64,000 nt of DNA from Paraburkholderia dinghuensis (GCF_003837865.1 NZ_RQIS01000021.1:1-64000); one strand, 5' to 3'. Positions 25,777-37,134 are shown, counted from the stretch's first letter. Notes: a model not told the origin generated them from the letters alone. Program-made: numbers and translations.

Positions 25777-26718
25777 TCAGTCGTAAAGCACGGCGGCGAT
25801 CTTCGGATCGGTCATATTGGTTTTGTCGTACCAGAAGAAGCCCGTGTCGACTTTCTGCGGCAGCTTTTCGCCCTTGAGCGCCTTCACCGCCGAATCGACG
25901 ACACACCTGCCAATACCCACCGGGTTCTGGGTGATGGCGCCCAACATCAGGCCCGAGTTGATGTCGTCTTTTTGCTCCTTGCCGGAGTCGAAGCCGATCA
26001 GCACGAGCTTCTTGCCCGATTCCCTGACGCCGATTGCCGCGCCTTCCGCGGAACCCTCATTGGCGCCGAAGATGCCCTTGATATTCGGGTTCGCCTGGAT
26101 CATCGCTTTGGCGATTTCCGCCGACTTCAGGTGGTCGCCGCCGCCGTACTGCACGGAGACGATCTTGACGCCAGGATGCTTCGTCTTCATCTGATTCAGA
26201 AAACCGTCGCGGCGGTCGATGCCGGTCCGGCTGGTCTGGTCATGAACGATCACGCCGACTTCGCCGGAGTTGCCGATCGCCTCGGCCATCTTGTCGGCCG
26301 CGAGCGCGGCGGCAGCGAGATTGTTTGTGGCGCACGTCGTGAGCGGAATGTCGCTGTCGACGCCGGAGTCGAAGGCAATCACCGGTATTTTGTTGCTTTG
26401 CGCGCGTTTCAGGAGCGGAATGGCCGCTTTGCTGTCGAGCGCGGCGATGCCGAGCGCCTGCGGATTCTTCGCAAGTGCGGCCGAGAGCATGTCGATCTGT
26501 TTGTCGACCATGGCCTCTGTTTCGGGACCCTCGAAGGAGATCCTGACGCTGTGCTCTTTTGCCGACTGTTCGGCCCCGGATTTGACGGCCTGCCAGAACT
26601 GGTGCTGGAACCCCTTCGAAATGAGCGGGATATAGGGTTCGTCGGCGTGCGCGAGCATCGTGCCGCCAACGAGTGAAACTACGCCAACCACGACACCGAC
26701 AAGTCTCCGTTTCAACAT
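25777..26718 (-). CDS. ABC sugar transporter, periplasmic binding protein (RbsB-like)
   Basis: A 313-residue type I periplasmic binding protein. The signal peptide is cleaved after LAHA (about residue 25). The mature part starts EPYIPLISKGFQHQFWQAVK and includes DSGVDSDIP and IFGANEGSAEGAA, typical of ribose/galactose-type proteins. It should deliver a sugar to the permease encoded just upstream in the operon. AGGAGAA precedes the ATG at 26718. Linkage to L-fuconate dehydratase suggests L-fucose or a related sugar. Confidence 0.9.
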   Translation of the reverse strand: MLKRRLVGVVVGVVSLVGGTMLAHADEPYIPLISKGFQHQFWQAVKSGAEQSAKEHSVRISFEGPETEAMVDKQIDMLSAALAKNPQALGIAALDSKAAIPLLKRAQSNKIPVIAFDSGVDSDIPLTTCATNNLAAAALAADKMAEAIGNSGEVGVIVHDQTSRTGIDRRDGFLNQMKTKHPGVKIVSVQYGGGDHLKSAEIAKAMIQANPNIKGIFGANEGSAEGAAIGVRESGKKLVLIGFDSGKEQKDDINSGLMLGAITQNPVGIGRCVVDSAVKALKGEKLPQKVDTGFFWYDKTNMTDPKIAAVLYD

Positions 26719-26810
26719 GAGGTTCTCCTCTTTGAGTGGACAGCAACCTTCAGCCGATGGGGAGCGTTTTTGTGCTCCCGTCCTTCTTCTATATGTCGTC
26801 GTGTGCAGAC

Positions 26811-27836
26811 TCAGAGCTTTCTGCGTCGCAAGATGTCGGCATAGACCGCCAGAATGATGATGAGACCGGTCACCACGATCTGCCATTCCTGAGCGACGGA
26901 CATGATGCGTAGCCCGTTGGTCAGCACGCTCATGATGAACGCGCCGATGATGGTGCCCAGAATCGTGCCGGCACCGCCGCTGAGCGACGTGCCGCCGATC
27001 ACTACCGCGGCGATGGCTTCAAGCTCATACCCCTGGCCGAGCGCAGGCTGTGCGGAATTCAGCCGTGATGCGATGAGCAGTCCGGCGACGCCGCAAATCG
27101 ATCCGCCGAGTGCGTAAATGGCGATCTTCCAGCGATCGACGTTCACTCCGGAAAGGCGTACCGCTTCTTCATTGCTGCCGAGCGCGAACGTATAGCGGCC
27201 GAGCGCCGTGCGATTGAGCGTGATCGAACTCGCGATGGCGAGAATGAACAGGATCAGCACCGCATTGGGAACGGGCAGGCTCGGAATGAAATAGCCGATC
27301 AGCGAATCCTGCGAAATCATGTAGAAATTTTCGGTGTCGTTGAAATAGATCGGCTTGTCGGCCGAGACGACGAGCGAAAGTCCTTTCAGCAGCAGCATCA
27401 TGCCGAGGGTGGCAATGAAGGGCGGTATTTTCATTTTCGCGGTCAACGTGCCCGATATCGTTCCGCAAAGCGCGCCCGTTCCGATCGCCGCGAGTACGCC
27501 TGTCCACATCGGCAGATGCCAGTAAGTGAGAAACACGCCGCAAATGACCGCTGTGAAAGTCATGAGCGTGCCGACCGACAAATCGATGCCGCCCGTGATG
27601 ATGACGAACGTGCAGGCGATCGCGAGTACGCCGTTTACCGCCGTCGCCTGCAGAATGCCGAGTATGTTGTCCACCTGCATGAACGCGGACGAGGCAATGC
27701 TGAAAAACACCAGCAGCAGGATCAGGCTCACGAAGGCAAGCAGCTTCTGCAGCGTTGCTGGCGCAAAGAGGCGAGCCTTGAGGCCCGTGGGCCGTTCCTT
27801 GTTTCCCAGTACGGAAGTATCCGATCGCAGTGTCAT
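26811..27836 (-). CDS. ABC sugar transporter permease (RbsC-like)
   Basis: A 341-residue membrane protein with about 8-10 TM helices. It carries the family motif TGGIDLSVGTLMTF and, near the C-terminal EAA-like loop, EAIAAVVIGGTSLSGGAGTI. It forms the homodimeric channel of the sugar importer. AAGGTCC lies 8 bases before the start. It begins 19 bp after the ATPase gene and is followed after 92 bp by the binding-protein gene. Confidence 0.9.
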   Translation of the reverse strand: MTLRSDTSVLGNKERPTGLKARLFAPATLQKLLAFVSLILLLVFFSIASSAFMQVDNILGILQATAVNGVLAIACTFVIITGGIDLSVGTLMTFTAVICGVFLTYWHLPMWTGVLAAIGTGALCGTISGTLTAKMKIPPFIATLGMMLLLKGLSLVVSADKPIYFNDTENFYMISQDSLIGYFIPSLPVPNAVLILFILAIASSITLNRTALGRYTFALGSNEEAVRLSGVNVDRWKIAIYALGGSICGVAGLLIASRLNSAQPALGQGYELEAIAAVVIGGTSLSGGAGTILGTIIGAFIMSVLTNGLRIMSVAQEWQIVVTGLIIILAVYADILRRRKL

Positions 27837-27855
27837 GAAGTGGACCTTTCGAAGA

Positions 27856-29367
<1,512 letters not shown>

Positions 29368-29786
29368 GGCGCAGATTTCACGACAAATTCCCGGCGGGCG
29401 GCAGCCTCGTCAGGAAGCGTTGGTCGAAAAAGCGTCGGACGTCGGTACTTCTGGTGTCAGTGCGTTGGGCGTCTCCGGCGGTTTTCTCCGCCATTCCGGG
29501 CTGCAATTTCAGCGAGACGCCAGAGACATTACCGGGGCCTGCAAAATCGATGTATGACGATTCTACGACGCGGGACAGGCGACACTCAACCTAAGGTAAG
29601 TGCCGATGCCGCAGCCTTCGTATGTCGCGCAATCCCACTATTTGCGCTTTTGCGGCGTTATTCGCGCAGACGCGTTGGTATTGTGCAGCGCGAGATGAAA
29701 AGGGAATGTGAACGGGCCAGGCGGATGTGCGTTCCGGGGGCGCGCGGTTATTGCTGCGTTGATGACTGCCGTAGTTATCGCATCAC
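29368..29786. other. Intergenic region upstream of the sugar ABC operon
   Basis: About 420 bp containing the presumed promoter of the minus-strand ABC operon and the 3' flank of hpnL. No regulator gene, clear operator or terminator seen. Confidence 0.4.
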
Positions 29787-30800
29787 TTACCGCGTTCCGC
29801 CCATGCCGACGCGCGGGCGCACACGGGCCTTGGCGCCGCGCGGCCAGGATTCCGCGAACTGCCAGGCAATCAGGCCGGGCACGTAAAACAGCAGGTCACG
29901 GATGCGTCGTGCACCTGCGAGCGCGAGACACGTCGGCGCATCGAAACCCAGCAGAGCGCCGATCAGCACGAAGCCGCCCTCCTGAACACCGAGGCCGCCT
30001 GGCACGAGAAACGCCGCACTGCTCACGATCTGGATCAGCGCTTCGATCACCATTGCCTGCACGAAAGTCGCGTTCGCGCCGAGCACGTGCAGGGCCAACC
30101 AGATTTCGAGCGAGTAGCCCAGGAATTGCAGCACCTGCCAGACGAAAAGATAGCGCACGACCACGCCCGTCTGCCGCCAGATCAGCTTGACGGACTGGTC
30201 GATCCGCGCAGATTTGCCGACAAGCTCATAGACCTTGCCGCTCGTGATGTGATTGAGCGTGCGTGCGGCACGCTCGAACGGCCGCGCATGCTGAACGAGC
30301 GCGAAGAGCAGCAGCACGGGCACGAGCGCGGCGATGGCCCAGGCGAGCTGTCCGACGACGCGCGCCGTATCCGACGATGTCTGTTCGAGCAGATAGCCGA
30401 CTGCCACGAGCGCGAACAGGACCTGGCTGATGACGGTGAGCTGCATGTCGACGACGAGACTCGCCGTCGCCGTTGCCGGCCGCACGCCGTGGCGACCGAG
30501 CAGACGGAACGAAACGAGTTCGCCGCCCACGCGCGCGACGGGCAGCATCGAATTGATCGATTCGCGGATCCACACGAGCCACAGCATCGTTGCGAGTCTC
30601 GGGCGCTGCGCTGGCCGGATCAGCGTGCCCCAGTCCCAGGCGTTGGCCAGCATCGGCAGCACGTGGACTGCCGCGGCCAGCAGCAGGCCTGCGCCCGCGC
30701 CTTGCAGCATGCGGAAGATCGTCGTGGGGTGTTCGCGCCAGACCAGCCAGATCGCGATTACGAGGCCGATCAAGGCCGTCGCGCGTCCGAGGTGTTTCAT
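29787..30800 (-). CDS. hpnL: HpnL-family membrane protein (lysylphosphatidylglycerol synthase TM-like)
   Basis: A 337-residue inner-membrane protein with about 8 hydrophobic helices. Recognisable parts are ESINSMLPVARVGGELVSFR and FLVPGGLGVQEGGFVLIGAL, which mark the UPF0104/HpnL family associated with hopanoid genes. Family members are tied to hopanoid synthesis or placement in the membrane, and the biochemical role is not settled. It lies 39 bp downstream of the HpnI-type glycosyltransferase gene on the same strand, which supports the hopanoid reading. Confidence 0.83.
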   Translation of the reverse strand: MKHLGRATALIGLVIAIWLVWREHPTTIFRMLQGAGAGLLLAAAVHVLPMLANAWDWGTLIRPAQRPRLATMLWLVWIRESINSMLPVARVGGELVSFRLLGRHGVRPATATASLVVDMQLTVISQVLFALVAVGYLLEQTSSDTARVVGQLAWAIAALVPVLLLFALVQHARPFERAARTLNHITSGKVYELVGKSARIDQSVKLIWRQTGVVVRYLFVWQVLQFLGYSLEIWLALHVLGANATFVQAMVIEALIQIVSSAAFLVPGGLGVQEGGFVLIGALLGFDAPTCLALAGARRIRDLLFYVPGLIAWQFAESWPRGAKARVRPRVGMGGTR

Positions 30801-30839
30801 TGATGGGTAACGGAGAGACGTGTGTTGTTCAATCGGCGC

Positions 30840-32120
30840 TCAGTCATCGTGCAGCGGCGAGAGCATGCCGTTGCCGTCGACGCTGAAGCTGAAGCCGCGC
30901 CAGACGACGCGTGAAGACAAGAAGCTGGCGGCGAAAATCATGAACTGCACGATATCCCACATTGGCAGCAGCCACAACCCGCGGCAGCGTTCGCCAATAG
31001 CACGATCGGTCTGCCATTTGAGCGCTGCGCGCGCGACGAGCGCCGCAAGCATCAGCGCGAGAGCGGCGCTTGCGCCGCCTGACGCCAGCACGGCGCCCAG
31101 CGCAAGCACGAACGGATGCATCAGCGTCGAACTCAGATGACCGCTGCGGTCAGCGGCACGGATCGTGCGGCTCCAGCGCAGTTCGTGCGTGAAGAGCGTC
31201 GTGAAGGTGGTTTCCACGCACGCGTGCTGCACCGTGAACGGCGGAATGGCGACGCTCGCCCCCGTGCGCCGCACCGCCTGGCCGAGCGCATGATCTTCGG
31301 CGAGGTGGTGGGCGAACTGTGCGAGTCCGCCAATGCGCTCGAGCATCGCCCGTGTCATGGCAATCGTCTGGCCGAAGCAGGGGCGCGCGCGGCCAATGGC
31401 GAGCCCGGTCACGACGCCGGGCAGGAAATGATAGTTCGTCGATGCGGCGGCGCCACGCGGCCAGAAGCCGGGCGCGCGCAGGCCGCGATAGAGGCAGGTG
31501 ACGAGCCCGACGCCCGGTTGCTCCAGCGTACCGACGACGTGGCGCAGATAATCGCGCCCGACGCTGACGTCGCTGTCCGCGAAACAGAGCAGGTCGTGCT
31601 CGGCGCGTTCGACCATGTTGACGAGGTTCGCGATCTTGCGGTTCGGCCCGTAGAGCCGCGAATCCGCCACCACGGTGATGTGTGCGTCCGGGTAGCGCGT
31701 GCGCAGCGCCTCGACGGTTTGCAGGGCGGCGTCGCCCTCGTCGTGAACGCCGAACAGATACTGGATGGGGCCGGGGTAGTCCTGCTCGAAGAAGGTGGTG
31801 AGGTTGCTGGCGAGATTCCACTCGTCGCCGTGCAGCGGCTTCACGATGGTGACGCCGGGGCAGTAGGCTGGCTCGTTGCAGGGCTGCGCGAAGAAGCGGC
31901 GCACGAGCACCGCGGCGACGCAGCAGTAGGCGATACCGAGCGCCGATCCGACAGCGCAGGCGACGGCGAATAGCGCAAGCAACACGTGCGCCAGATGCAA
32001 CAGCGTGAGCGGCGACGCTGCCCAGAGCGCGACCGCGACGACGGGCAGGGTCCATAGGACCGCCCGTGTCACCCCCGGATACCCCTTCTTCGGCCTTCTG
32101 GCACGCGGGACGTCCATCAT
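30840..32120 (-). CDS. hpnI: HpnI-type hopanoid glycosyltransferase
   Basis: A 426-residue family 21-like glycosyltransferase resembling ceramide glucosyltransferase. It has N-terminal membrane helices, GVTIVKPLHGDEWNLASNL, the metal-site sequence FADSDVSVGRDYL, the HLAEDHALGQAVR segment and a QxxRW-like HELRWSRTIR, then C-terminal helices. In hopanoid producers HpnI attaches N-acetylglucosamine to bacteriohopanetetrol. The start is one of two adjacent ATGs (32120 or 32117). It pairs with hpnL; hpnK and hpnJ are not in the window. Confidence 0.85.
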   Translation of the reverse strand: MMDVPRARRPKKGYPGVTRAVLWTLPVVAVALWAASPLTLLHLAHVLLALFAVACAVGSALGIAYCCVAAVLVRRFFAQPCNEPAYCPGVTIVKPLHGDEWNLASNLTTFFEQDYPGPIQYLFGVHDEGDAALQTVEALRTRYPDAHITVVADSRLYGPNRKIANLVNMVERAEHDLLCFADSDVSVGRDYLRHVVGTLEQPGVGLVTCLYRGLRAPGFWPRGAAASTNYHFLPGVVTGLAIGRARPCFGQTIAMTRAMLERIGGLAQFAHHLAEDHALGQAVRRTGASVAIPPFTVQHACVETTFTTLFTHELRWSRTIRAADRSGHLSSTLMHPFVLALGAVLASGGASAALALMLAALVARAALKWQTDRAIGERCRGLWLLPMWDIVQFMIFAASFLSSRVVWRGFSFSVDGNGMLSPLHDD

Positions 32121-32341
32121 GCGACGCGCCGAAGTGCCATACTGCGCCGCGCTGCGGGCGCCCGGGCAGCGAAAATGTGGCGGCCGTGACAGCCAGCCTG
32201 CAGATACAGCCAATTCATGAGCAGAATGTCCCCGTGACGCGTGTTGCGACCCGGCCAGGAGTATAGGGGCCAGACTTGACGCTGGTATGACCGCTGGGAT
32301 GACGTTACCAGATCTAAAGCGACCGGTTTCGCACAGCGGTT

Positions 32342-32692
32342 TCAGTATAGCGCCGGATCGAGACTCTGCCGATTGAAGCGGACATGCAGCTTGACGAGAA
32401 GCCGCCGCGGACAGTGTGGCGAAAGCGCGACGGTGCGCTGCTGATCGCCGACGAAGCGGGCGTGCCGGCTGGCAAGCGCGCTGTGAAACGTGTTAAGCGC
32501 GAACCGGCGGACGACGACCACGGAGCACGCGACAAGCGCGACGACGCCGAGTCGGAACTGCGATGAAGTGAAGACGTCCTGCGGGATGCGCCAGAAGAGG
32601 ACTAAAAAGAAGGCGGCGACCTGGATCAGGGCGGCTGCGAGTGAAGCGACAAACAAGTACGCGCGCCAAAGTTCGATGGTCGACGGCTTCAT
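32342..32692 (-). CDS. Small membrane protein, unknown function
   Basis: A 116-residue protein. Two hydrophobic stretches (LFVASLAAALIQVAAFFLVL and GVVALVACSVVVV) suggest two TM helices with a short basic tail. Codon third positions are mostly G or C in this frame and not in the others, which argues that it is real. The ribosome-binding site is poor. No family recognised. Confidence 0.5.
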   Translation of the reverse strand: MKPSTIELWRAYLFVASLAAALIQVAAFFLVLFWRIPQDVFTSSQFRLGVVALVACSVVVVRRFALNTFHSALASRHARFVGDQQRTVALSPHCPRRLLVKLHVRFNRQSLDPALY

Positions 32693-33131
32693 TTAGAGGT
32701 CCGCTCCAATGCCTTGCGCCAGGACAAGCGAGCAGCGAATCTTTCGGGATGTATTTTTGCAGCCTGCAAATGTCTTTCTGTCCGCCTCTACGGGCGCGAG
32801 ACCGAGCGCAACGCTCCAGCCATTCTGGCGGTGGAACGTGAAGAGAACTTTAAGCCGATTCGCTCCGGGCGTTCCTGGTCATGTAAGTTTTATTCGTATT
32901 CCTGATCGAATGGAAAGCGACGCAACTGGCTCGACGACGTTGCGTGTCGGAGATGCCCGGCGCGCCGCGCAAGGTGTCGGTGAGTGAAGCGATCCGGCCG
33001 TTTTTTCTCCTTCGCGCGAGGCGCTTCGACGCGTGCCCAGGTTCTTCCCTCGGTAATATTGGCCGCTGCCCGAACGCTGCGATACTCGCAGCTTTCAACG
33101 ACCGCAGATTGCGGCACGAGGGGAGCGAGAC
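32693..33131. other. Intergenic region
   Basis: About 440 bp between a minus-strand small gene and the plus-strand cupin gene. Overlapping short ORFs occur on both strands without motifs or ribosome-binding sites; nothing supported. Confidence 0.4.
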
Positions 33132-33506
33132 ATGGCAGGCATTTCGGGCATCGTCGATATCGGTGTGGACCAGGGCGAGCGATTCGAGTACCGCGTGGCG
33201 CCGGAAAAGCTGATATCGGGCGATCCGGTGCAGACGCTCACGCAGGGCTTTACGAGCCCGTGCGGACAGTTCAGCACCGGTATCTGGGCGAGCACGCCCG
33301 GGCACTGGCGCGTGAACTACACCGAGATGGAGTACTGCGAAATCCTCAAGGGTGTTTCGGTGATTCGCGATGAAACGGGCAAGGAGAAGGTGCTGCGCGC
33401 AGGTGACCGGTTTGTGATTCCCGCAGGATTCAAGGGCACCTGGGAAGTCGTGGAGCCGTGCGAGAAAATCTACGTCGTCTACGAGAACGAGACGGCACGC
33501 ACCTGA
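33132..33506 (+). CDS. Cupin domain protein (Cupin_3 / DUF861 type)
   Basis: A 124-residue single-domain cupin. Motif region 1 reads PGHWRVNYTEMEYCEILKG, where the usual metal-binding His pattern is replaced by Tyr/Glu/Cys. Motif 2 is AGDRFVIPAGFKGTWEV. Cupin_3 members include ureidoglycine aminohydrolase relatives and many uncharacterised small proteins. GGGAGCG precedes the ATG. It stands alone, so the substrate is unknown. Confidence 0.82.
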   Translation: MAGISGIVDIGVDQGERFEYRVAPEKLISGDPVQTLTQGFTSPCGQFSTGIWASTPGHWRVNYTEMEYCEILKGVSVIRDETGKEKVLRAGDRFVIPAGFKGTWEVVEPCEKIYVVYENETART

Positions 33507-33514
33507 TGCACTAA

Positions 33515-33553
33515 AACAAAAACGCCCTTGCGGTCAGCAACCGCAAGGGCGTT
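33515..33553 (-). terminator. Intrinsic terminator between cupin gene and icd
   Basis: AACGCCCTTGCGG (33521-33533) and CCGCAAGGGCGTT (33541-33553) form a 13-bp stem with a 7-base loop. The minus-strand product continues into TTTTTGTTTTAG, so it ends icd transcripts; on the plus strand it may also end the cupin transcript. Confidence 0.82.
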
Positions 33554-33607
33554 CAGGACATCGTGACAAGGCAAGGCCCGCTTACGCGGGCCCGCCTCGC
33601 GTCTCAC

Positions 33608-35851
33608 TTACTTTGCAGCCGCCGCAAGCGCCGCGTTGAGCGTCTTGCTCGGACGCATGACGTCGGAAAGCTTCGCGACGTCCGGCATGTAGTAGCCGCC
33701 GATATCGGCCGGCTTGCCCTGCACGGCCGACAGTTCCGCGACGATCGCCGCTTCGTTGTCGGCCAGCGTCTTCGCGAGCGGTGCGAAGTGGGCAGCCAGT
33801 GCCGCGTCGTCCTTCTGCGCGGCCAGCTCTTGCGCCCAGTACATCGCCAGGTAGAACTGGCTGCCGCGGTTGTCCAGCTCGCCGGTCTTCGGCGACGGGC
33901 CCTTGCTGTTGTCGAGCAGCTTGCCCGTGGCGGCGTCGAGCGTCTTCGCGAGCAGCTTCGCCTTCGCGTTGTCCGTCTTGATCCCGAGGTCTTCGAGCGA
34001 CACGGCCAGTGCGAGGAATTCGCCGAGCGAGTCCCAGCGCAGGTGGTTTTCCTGCACCAGTTGCTGGACGTGCTTCGGTGCCGAACCGCCTGCGCCCGTT
34101 TCGTACATGCCGCCGCCCGCCATCAGCGGAACGATCGACAGCATCTTCGCGCTCGTGCCGAGTTCCATGATCGGGAACAGGTCGGTCAGGTAGTCGCGCA
34201 GGATGTTGCCGGTCACCGAAATCGTGTCGAGGCCGCGGATCACGCGCTCGAGCGTGTAACGCATCGCGCGGACTTGCGACATGATCTGGATGTCGAGGCC
34301 GGTCAGGTCGTAATCCTTCAGGTACGTTTCGACCTTCTTGATCAGTTCGTTTTCGTGCGGACGATACGGGTCGAGCCAGAACACGGCCGGCGTGCCCGAG
34401 TTCTTCACGCGATTGACGGTGAGCTTGACCCAGTCGCGGATCGGCGCGTCCTTCACGAGGCACATGCGCCAGATGTCGCCTTCTTCCACTTGCTGCGTCA
34501 GCGCTTCGAGGACTTCGCCCGTGGCGTTGTCGACGATACGTGCCGTGCCGTCCTGCGGAATTTCGTACGTCTTGTCGTGCGAACCGTACTCTTCAGCCTT
34601 CTGCGCCATCAGGCCGACGTTCGGCACCGTGCCCATCGTCTTCGGATCGAACGCGCCGTTGGTCTTGCAGAAGTTGATGATTTCCTGGTAAATGCGCGCG
34701 AACGTGCTTTCCGGAATCAGGCACTTCGTGTCGGCCGGACGGCCGTCGGCGCCCCACATCTTGCCGCCGGCGCGGATCATCGCGGGCATCGACGCGTCGA
34801 CGATCACGTCGTTCGGCGCGTGCAGGTTCGAGATACCCTTGGCCGAGTCGACCATCGCGAGCGACGGACGGTGCTCGTGGCACGCGTGCAGATCGCGGAT
34901 GATTTCTTCGCGCTTCGATTCCGGCAGCGTCTCGATCTTCGTGTACAGATCGACCATGCCGTTGTTGACGTTCACGCCGATTTCTTCGAAGACCTTCGCG
35001 TGCTTCGCGAACGCGTCCTTGTAGAACACCTTGACCGCGTGGCCGAACACGATGGGGTGCGAAACCTTCATCATGGTCGCCTTCACGTGCAGCGAGAGCA
35101 TGACGCCGGTCTTGCGCGCGTCTTCCATCTGCTCTTCGTAGAAGTCGATCAGGTGCTTCTTGCTCATGAACATGCTGTCGACGATCTCGCCGGCCTGTAG
35201 CGCGACCTTCGGCTTCAGCACGATGGTTTCGCCGCTCTTCGTGACGAGTTCCATGCGGACTTCACGAGCCTTGTCGTTCGTGATCGACTTTTCGCCGTGA
35301 TAGAAGTCGCCGTGCTTCATGTGCGCGACGTGGGTGCGCGAAGCCATGCTCCACGCGCCCATGCTGTGCGGATGCTTCTTCGCGTAATTCTTGACGGCGG
35401 CCGGCGCACGGCGGTCCGAGTTGCCTTCGCGCAGCACCGGGTTCACCGCGCTGCCGAGGCACTTCGAGTAGCGCTTCTGGATGGCCTTTTCTTCGTCGTT
35501 CTTCGGATCTTCCGGGAAGTCGGGGATCTTGTAGCCCTTGCCCTGGAGTTCCTTGATCGCGGCGACGAGCTGCGGCACCGATGCGCTGATGTTCGGCAGC
35601 TTGATGATGTTCGTATCCGGCGATTGCGTCAGACGGCCCAGTTCGGCCAGGTTGTCCGGCACGCGCTGCGCTTCGGTCAGGAATTCCGGGAACTCGCCGA
35701 GAATACGGCCCGCCACGGAAATATCGCTGGTCTCGACGTTCACGCCGGCAGGTGCAGCGAAGGTGCGGATGATCGGCAGGAACGCGCTGGTGGCGAGCAG
35801 CGGCGCTTCATCGGTCAGGGTGTAGATGATGGTGGGTTGCTGAGTACTCAT
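33608..35851 (-). CDS. icd: NADP-dependent isocitrate dehydrogenase, monomeric type
   Basis: A 747-residue monomeric IDH (Icd2 class), which oxidises isocitrate to 2-oxoglutarate with NADP. Conserved segments include LPNISASVPQLVAAIKELQ, SDRRAPAAVKNYAKKHPH (substrate loop), MLSLHVKATMMKVSHPIVFG and YETGAGGSAPKHVQQLVQEN. Length matches the family (about 740 aa), about 1.8 times the homodimeric type. It has its own terminator and stands as a single gene. Together with acnB at the right edge it places TCA-cycle enzymes on this replicon. Confidence 0.95.
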   Translation of the reverse strand: MSTQQPTIIYTLTDEAPLLATSAFLPIIRTFAAPAGVNVETSDISVAGRILGEFPEFLTEAQRVPDNLAELGRLTQSPDTNIIKLPNISASVPQLVAAIKELQGKGYKIPDFPEDPKNDEEKAIQKRYSKCLGSAVNPVLREGNSDRRAPAAVKNYAKKHPHSMGAWSMASRTHVAHMKHGDFYHGEKSITNDKAREVRMELVTKSGETIVLKPKVALQAGEIVDSMFMSKKHLIDFYEEQMEDARKTGVMLSLHVKATMMKVSHPIVFGHAVKVFYKDAFAKHAKVFEEIGVNVNNGMVDLYTKIETLPESKREEIIRDLHACHEHRPSLAMVDSAKGISNLHAPNDVIVDASMPAMIRAGGKMWGADGRPADTKCLIPESTFARIYQEIINFCKTNGAFDPKTMGTVPNVGLMAQKAEEYGSHDKTYEIPQDGTARIVDNATGEVLEALTQQVEEGDIWRMCLVKDAPIRDWVKLTVNRVKNSGTPAVFWLDPYRPHENELIKKVETYLKDYDLTGLDIQIMSQVRAMRYTLERVIRGLDTISVTGNILRDYLTDLFPIMELGTSAKMLSIVPLMAGGGMYETGAGGSAPKHVQQLVQENHLRWDSLGEFLALAVSLEDLGIKTDNAKAKLLAKTLDAATGKLLDNSKGPSPKTGELDNRGSQFYLAMYWAQELAAQKDDAALAAHFAPLAKTLADNEAAIVAELSAVQGKPADIGGYYMPDVAKLSDVMRPSKTLNAALAAAAK

Positions 35852-36515
35852 CGGCTTCTTGGCGGGGGTTCAAAAACGGGGTGGGAACACCACCGGCTGC
35901 GCACAGTCGGCGTAAACACTGGAATTTTGCCTGATTTTACGACGCGATGGGGCCAAAGTCCCATGAAATTTCATATTGCAAAATGCCATATCGCAGTTTT
36001 TTACAGGAACTGATGGAAATCACGGTGCCGCATGTCCGCATGTTGCGCCGTGGGGGTGGGGCAACGTCGTGATCGGGCGATGGCAGGCAAGTCTTATATA
36101 AGGGGTACGATCACGCGGAGAACAGAACGATCGTTCGCTTTTGTTTCGATGCGGGCGCCGTTGTCAAGCCGGAACGACCCGGATCAGGCGGGAGCGATGC
36201 GCGCGAGCGGCGAATTCAGCGCGAGGCACCCCGTCACGCCAGTCGCTCCAGGGCCTCGCAGAAGGGGCGCACTCAGCGATCCATCGAGAACGTGCCATTT
36301 GTACTAGCTGATGGCACTAACGCAACTAACGGTCCAGCGCGGCTGGCGTGGCCAGATCACGGTCGCGCGCTGCGCCAACCGGTCGATATCGCTTCTTATT
36401 GTCTCGTTTTGTAGCGCGGTATCCCGGTGATCCAGTTGCGGCGTTGCGTCACTGGCGTGCGTAATTGTGAAATCTATATTGATTTAATTGCCGACAAGCC
36501 AGATTCCCGATCGCC
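35852..36515. other. Intergenic region upstream of icd
   Basis: About 660 bp. The icd promoter should lie in the AT-rich 35930-36010 part. An ORF at 36032-36307 has an unconvincing start and no motif, and is not called. Confidence 0.4.
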
Positions 36516-36740
36516 ATGGCCCGCGTCTTCCCCATCTATCCCACGCATCCCGAACGTATCTGCTGGGGCTGCGACCGCTATTGCGCGGCTGATGCACTCA
36601 GTTGCGGAAACGGCAGCGGCCGCACGCCGCACCCCATCGAAATGCTCGGCGAAGACTGGCTGGAGTATGGCGACTGGGGTATTGAAGCGCCGTCATTGGC
36701 AGCAGCGACTGCGGCGAGCCTGGGCGAGTCCCCGCGCTGA
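36516..36740 (+). CDS. DUF3079 family protein
   Basis: A 74-residue protein that matches the DUF3079 pattern: PIYPTHPERICWGCDRYC, then CGNGSGRTPHPIEMLGEDW and EYGDWGI. Cysteines in CWGCDRYC and SCGNG could bind a metal, probably zinc. Function unknown in the family. Single gene, convergent with the SRPBCC gene 7 bp away. Confidence 0.8.
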   Translation: MARVFPIYPTHPERICWGCDRYCAADALSCGNGSGRTPHPIEMLGEDWLEYGDWGIEAPSLAAATAASLGESPR

Positions 36741-36747
36741 AACTCGT

Positions 36748-37134
36748 TCAGCCCGCAACGTTACGCGCAAACGCGGCGCATCCCGCGTCCATCAGCTGTT
36801 CCACTACCTCGCGCCGCGTGTCGGGCAGGAAATCGCTTTGCCAGATGAAGCGGCAGCGGGTGGAGCCTTCCGGCACGATCTGCATCGTCGCGTGGTGATG
36901 CTCGAACCGGTCCAGGATTGTGTAGGCGATAAGCATTCGTGCCTCATCGATCGCGACGATGCGTTCTTCAATCGCATTCCCATTCGCAAACGTGACGGTG
37001 CGCAGATCGCCGTCGAGCGTGCAGTCGGTGACCACCCCCGCAAAAGCGTGCGCGAGGTTCGCGGGGTCGTGTAGCGCATGCCACACGTGGGCGGCGTCGG
37101 TGTCCAGTACGAGTTCGCGGTAGATCGAAGTCAT
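36748..37134 (-). CDS. SRPBCC (START/AHA1-like) family protein
   Basis: A 128-residue protein. It begins MTSIYRELVLDTDAAHVWHA, with the hydrophobic-cavity fold pattern of SRPBCC proteins (residues VWHALHDPANLAHAF, then RCRFIWQSDFLPD). These bind small hydrophobic ligands. AAGGAGAA is eight bases before the ATG at 37134; the long in-frame extension upstream is Ala/Arg-rich low-complexity sequence and not real. Function unknown. Confidence 0.8.
   Translation of the reverse strand: MTSIYRELVLDTDAAHVWHALHDPANLAHAFAGVVTDCTLDGDLRTVTFANGNAIEERIVAIDEARMLIAYTILDRFEHHHATMQIVPEGSTRCRFIWQSDFLPDTRREVVEQLMDAGCAAFARNVAG

Noticed and set aside
33563..35200. A 545-codon plus-strand frame opposite icd
   Set aside because: Shadow of the icd gene; Arg/Val/His-rich with no domain.
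36032..36307. A 91-codon plus-strand frame upstream of the DUF3079 gene
   Set aside because: No ribosome-binding site, no motif, and codon use unlike its neighbours.
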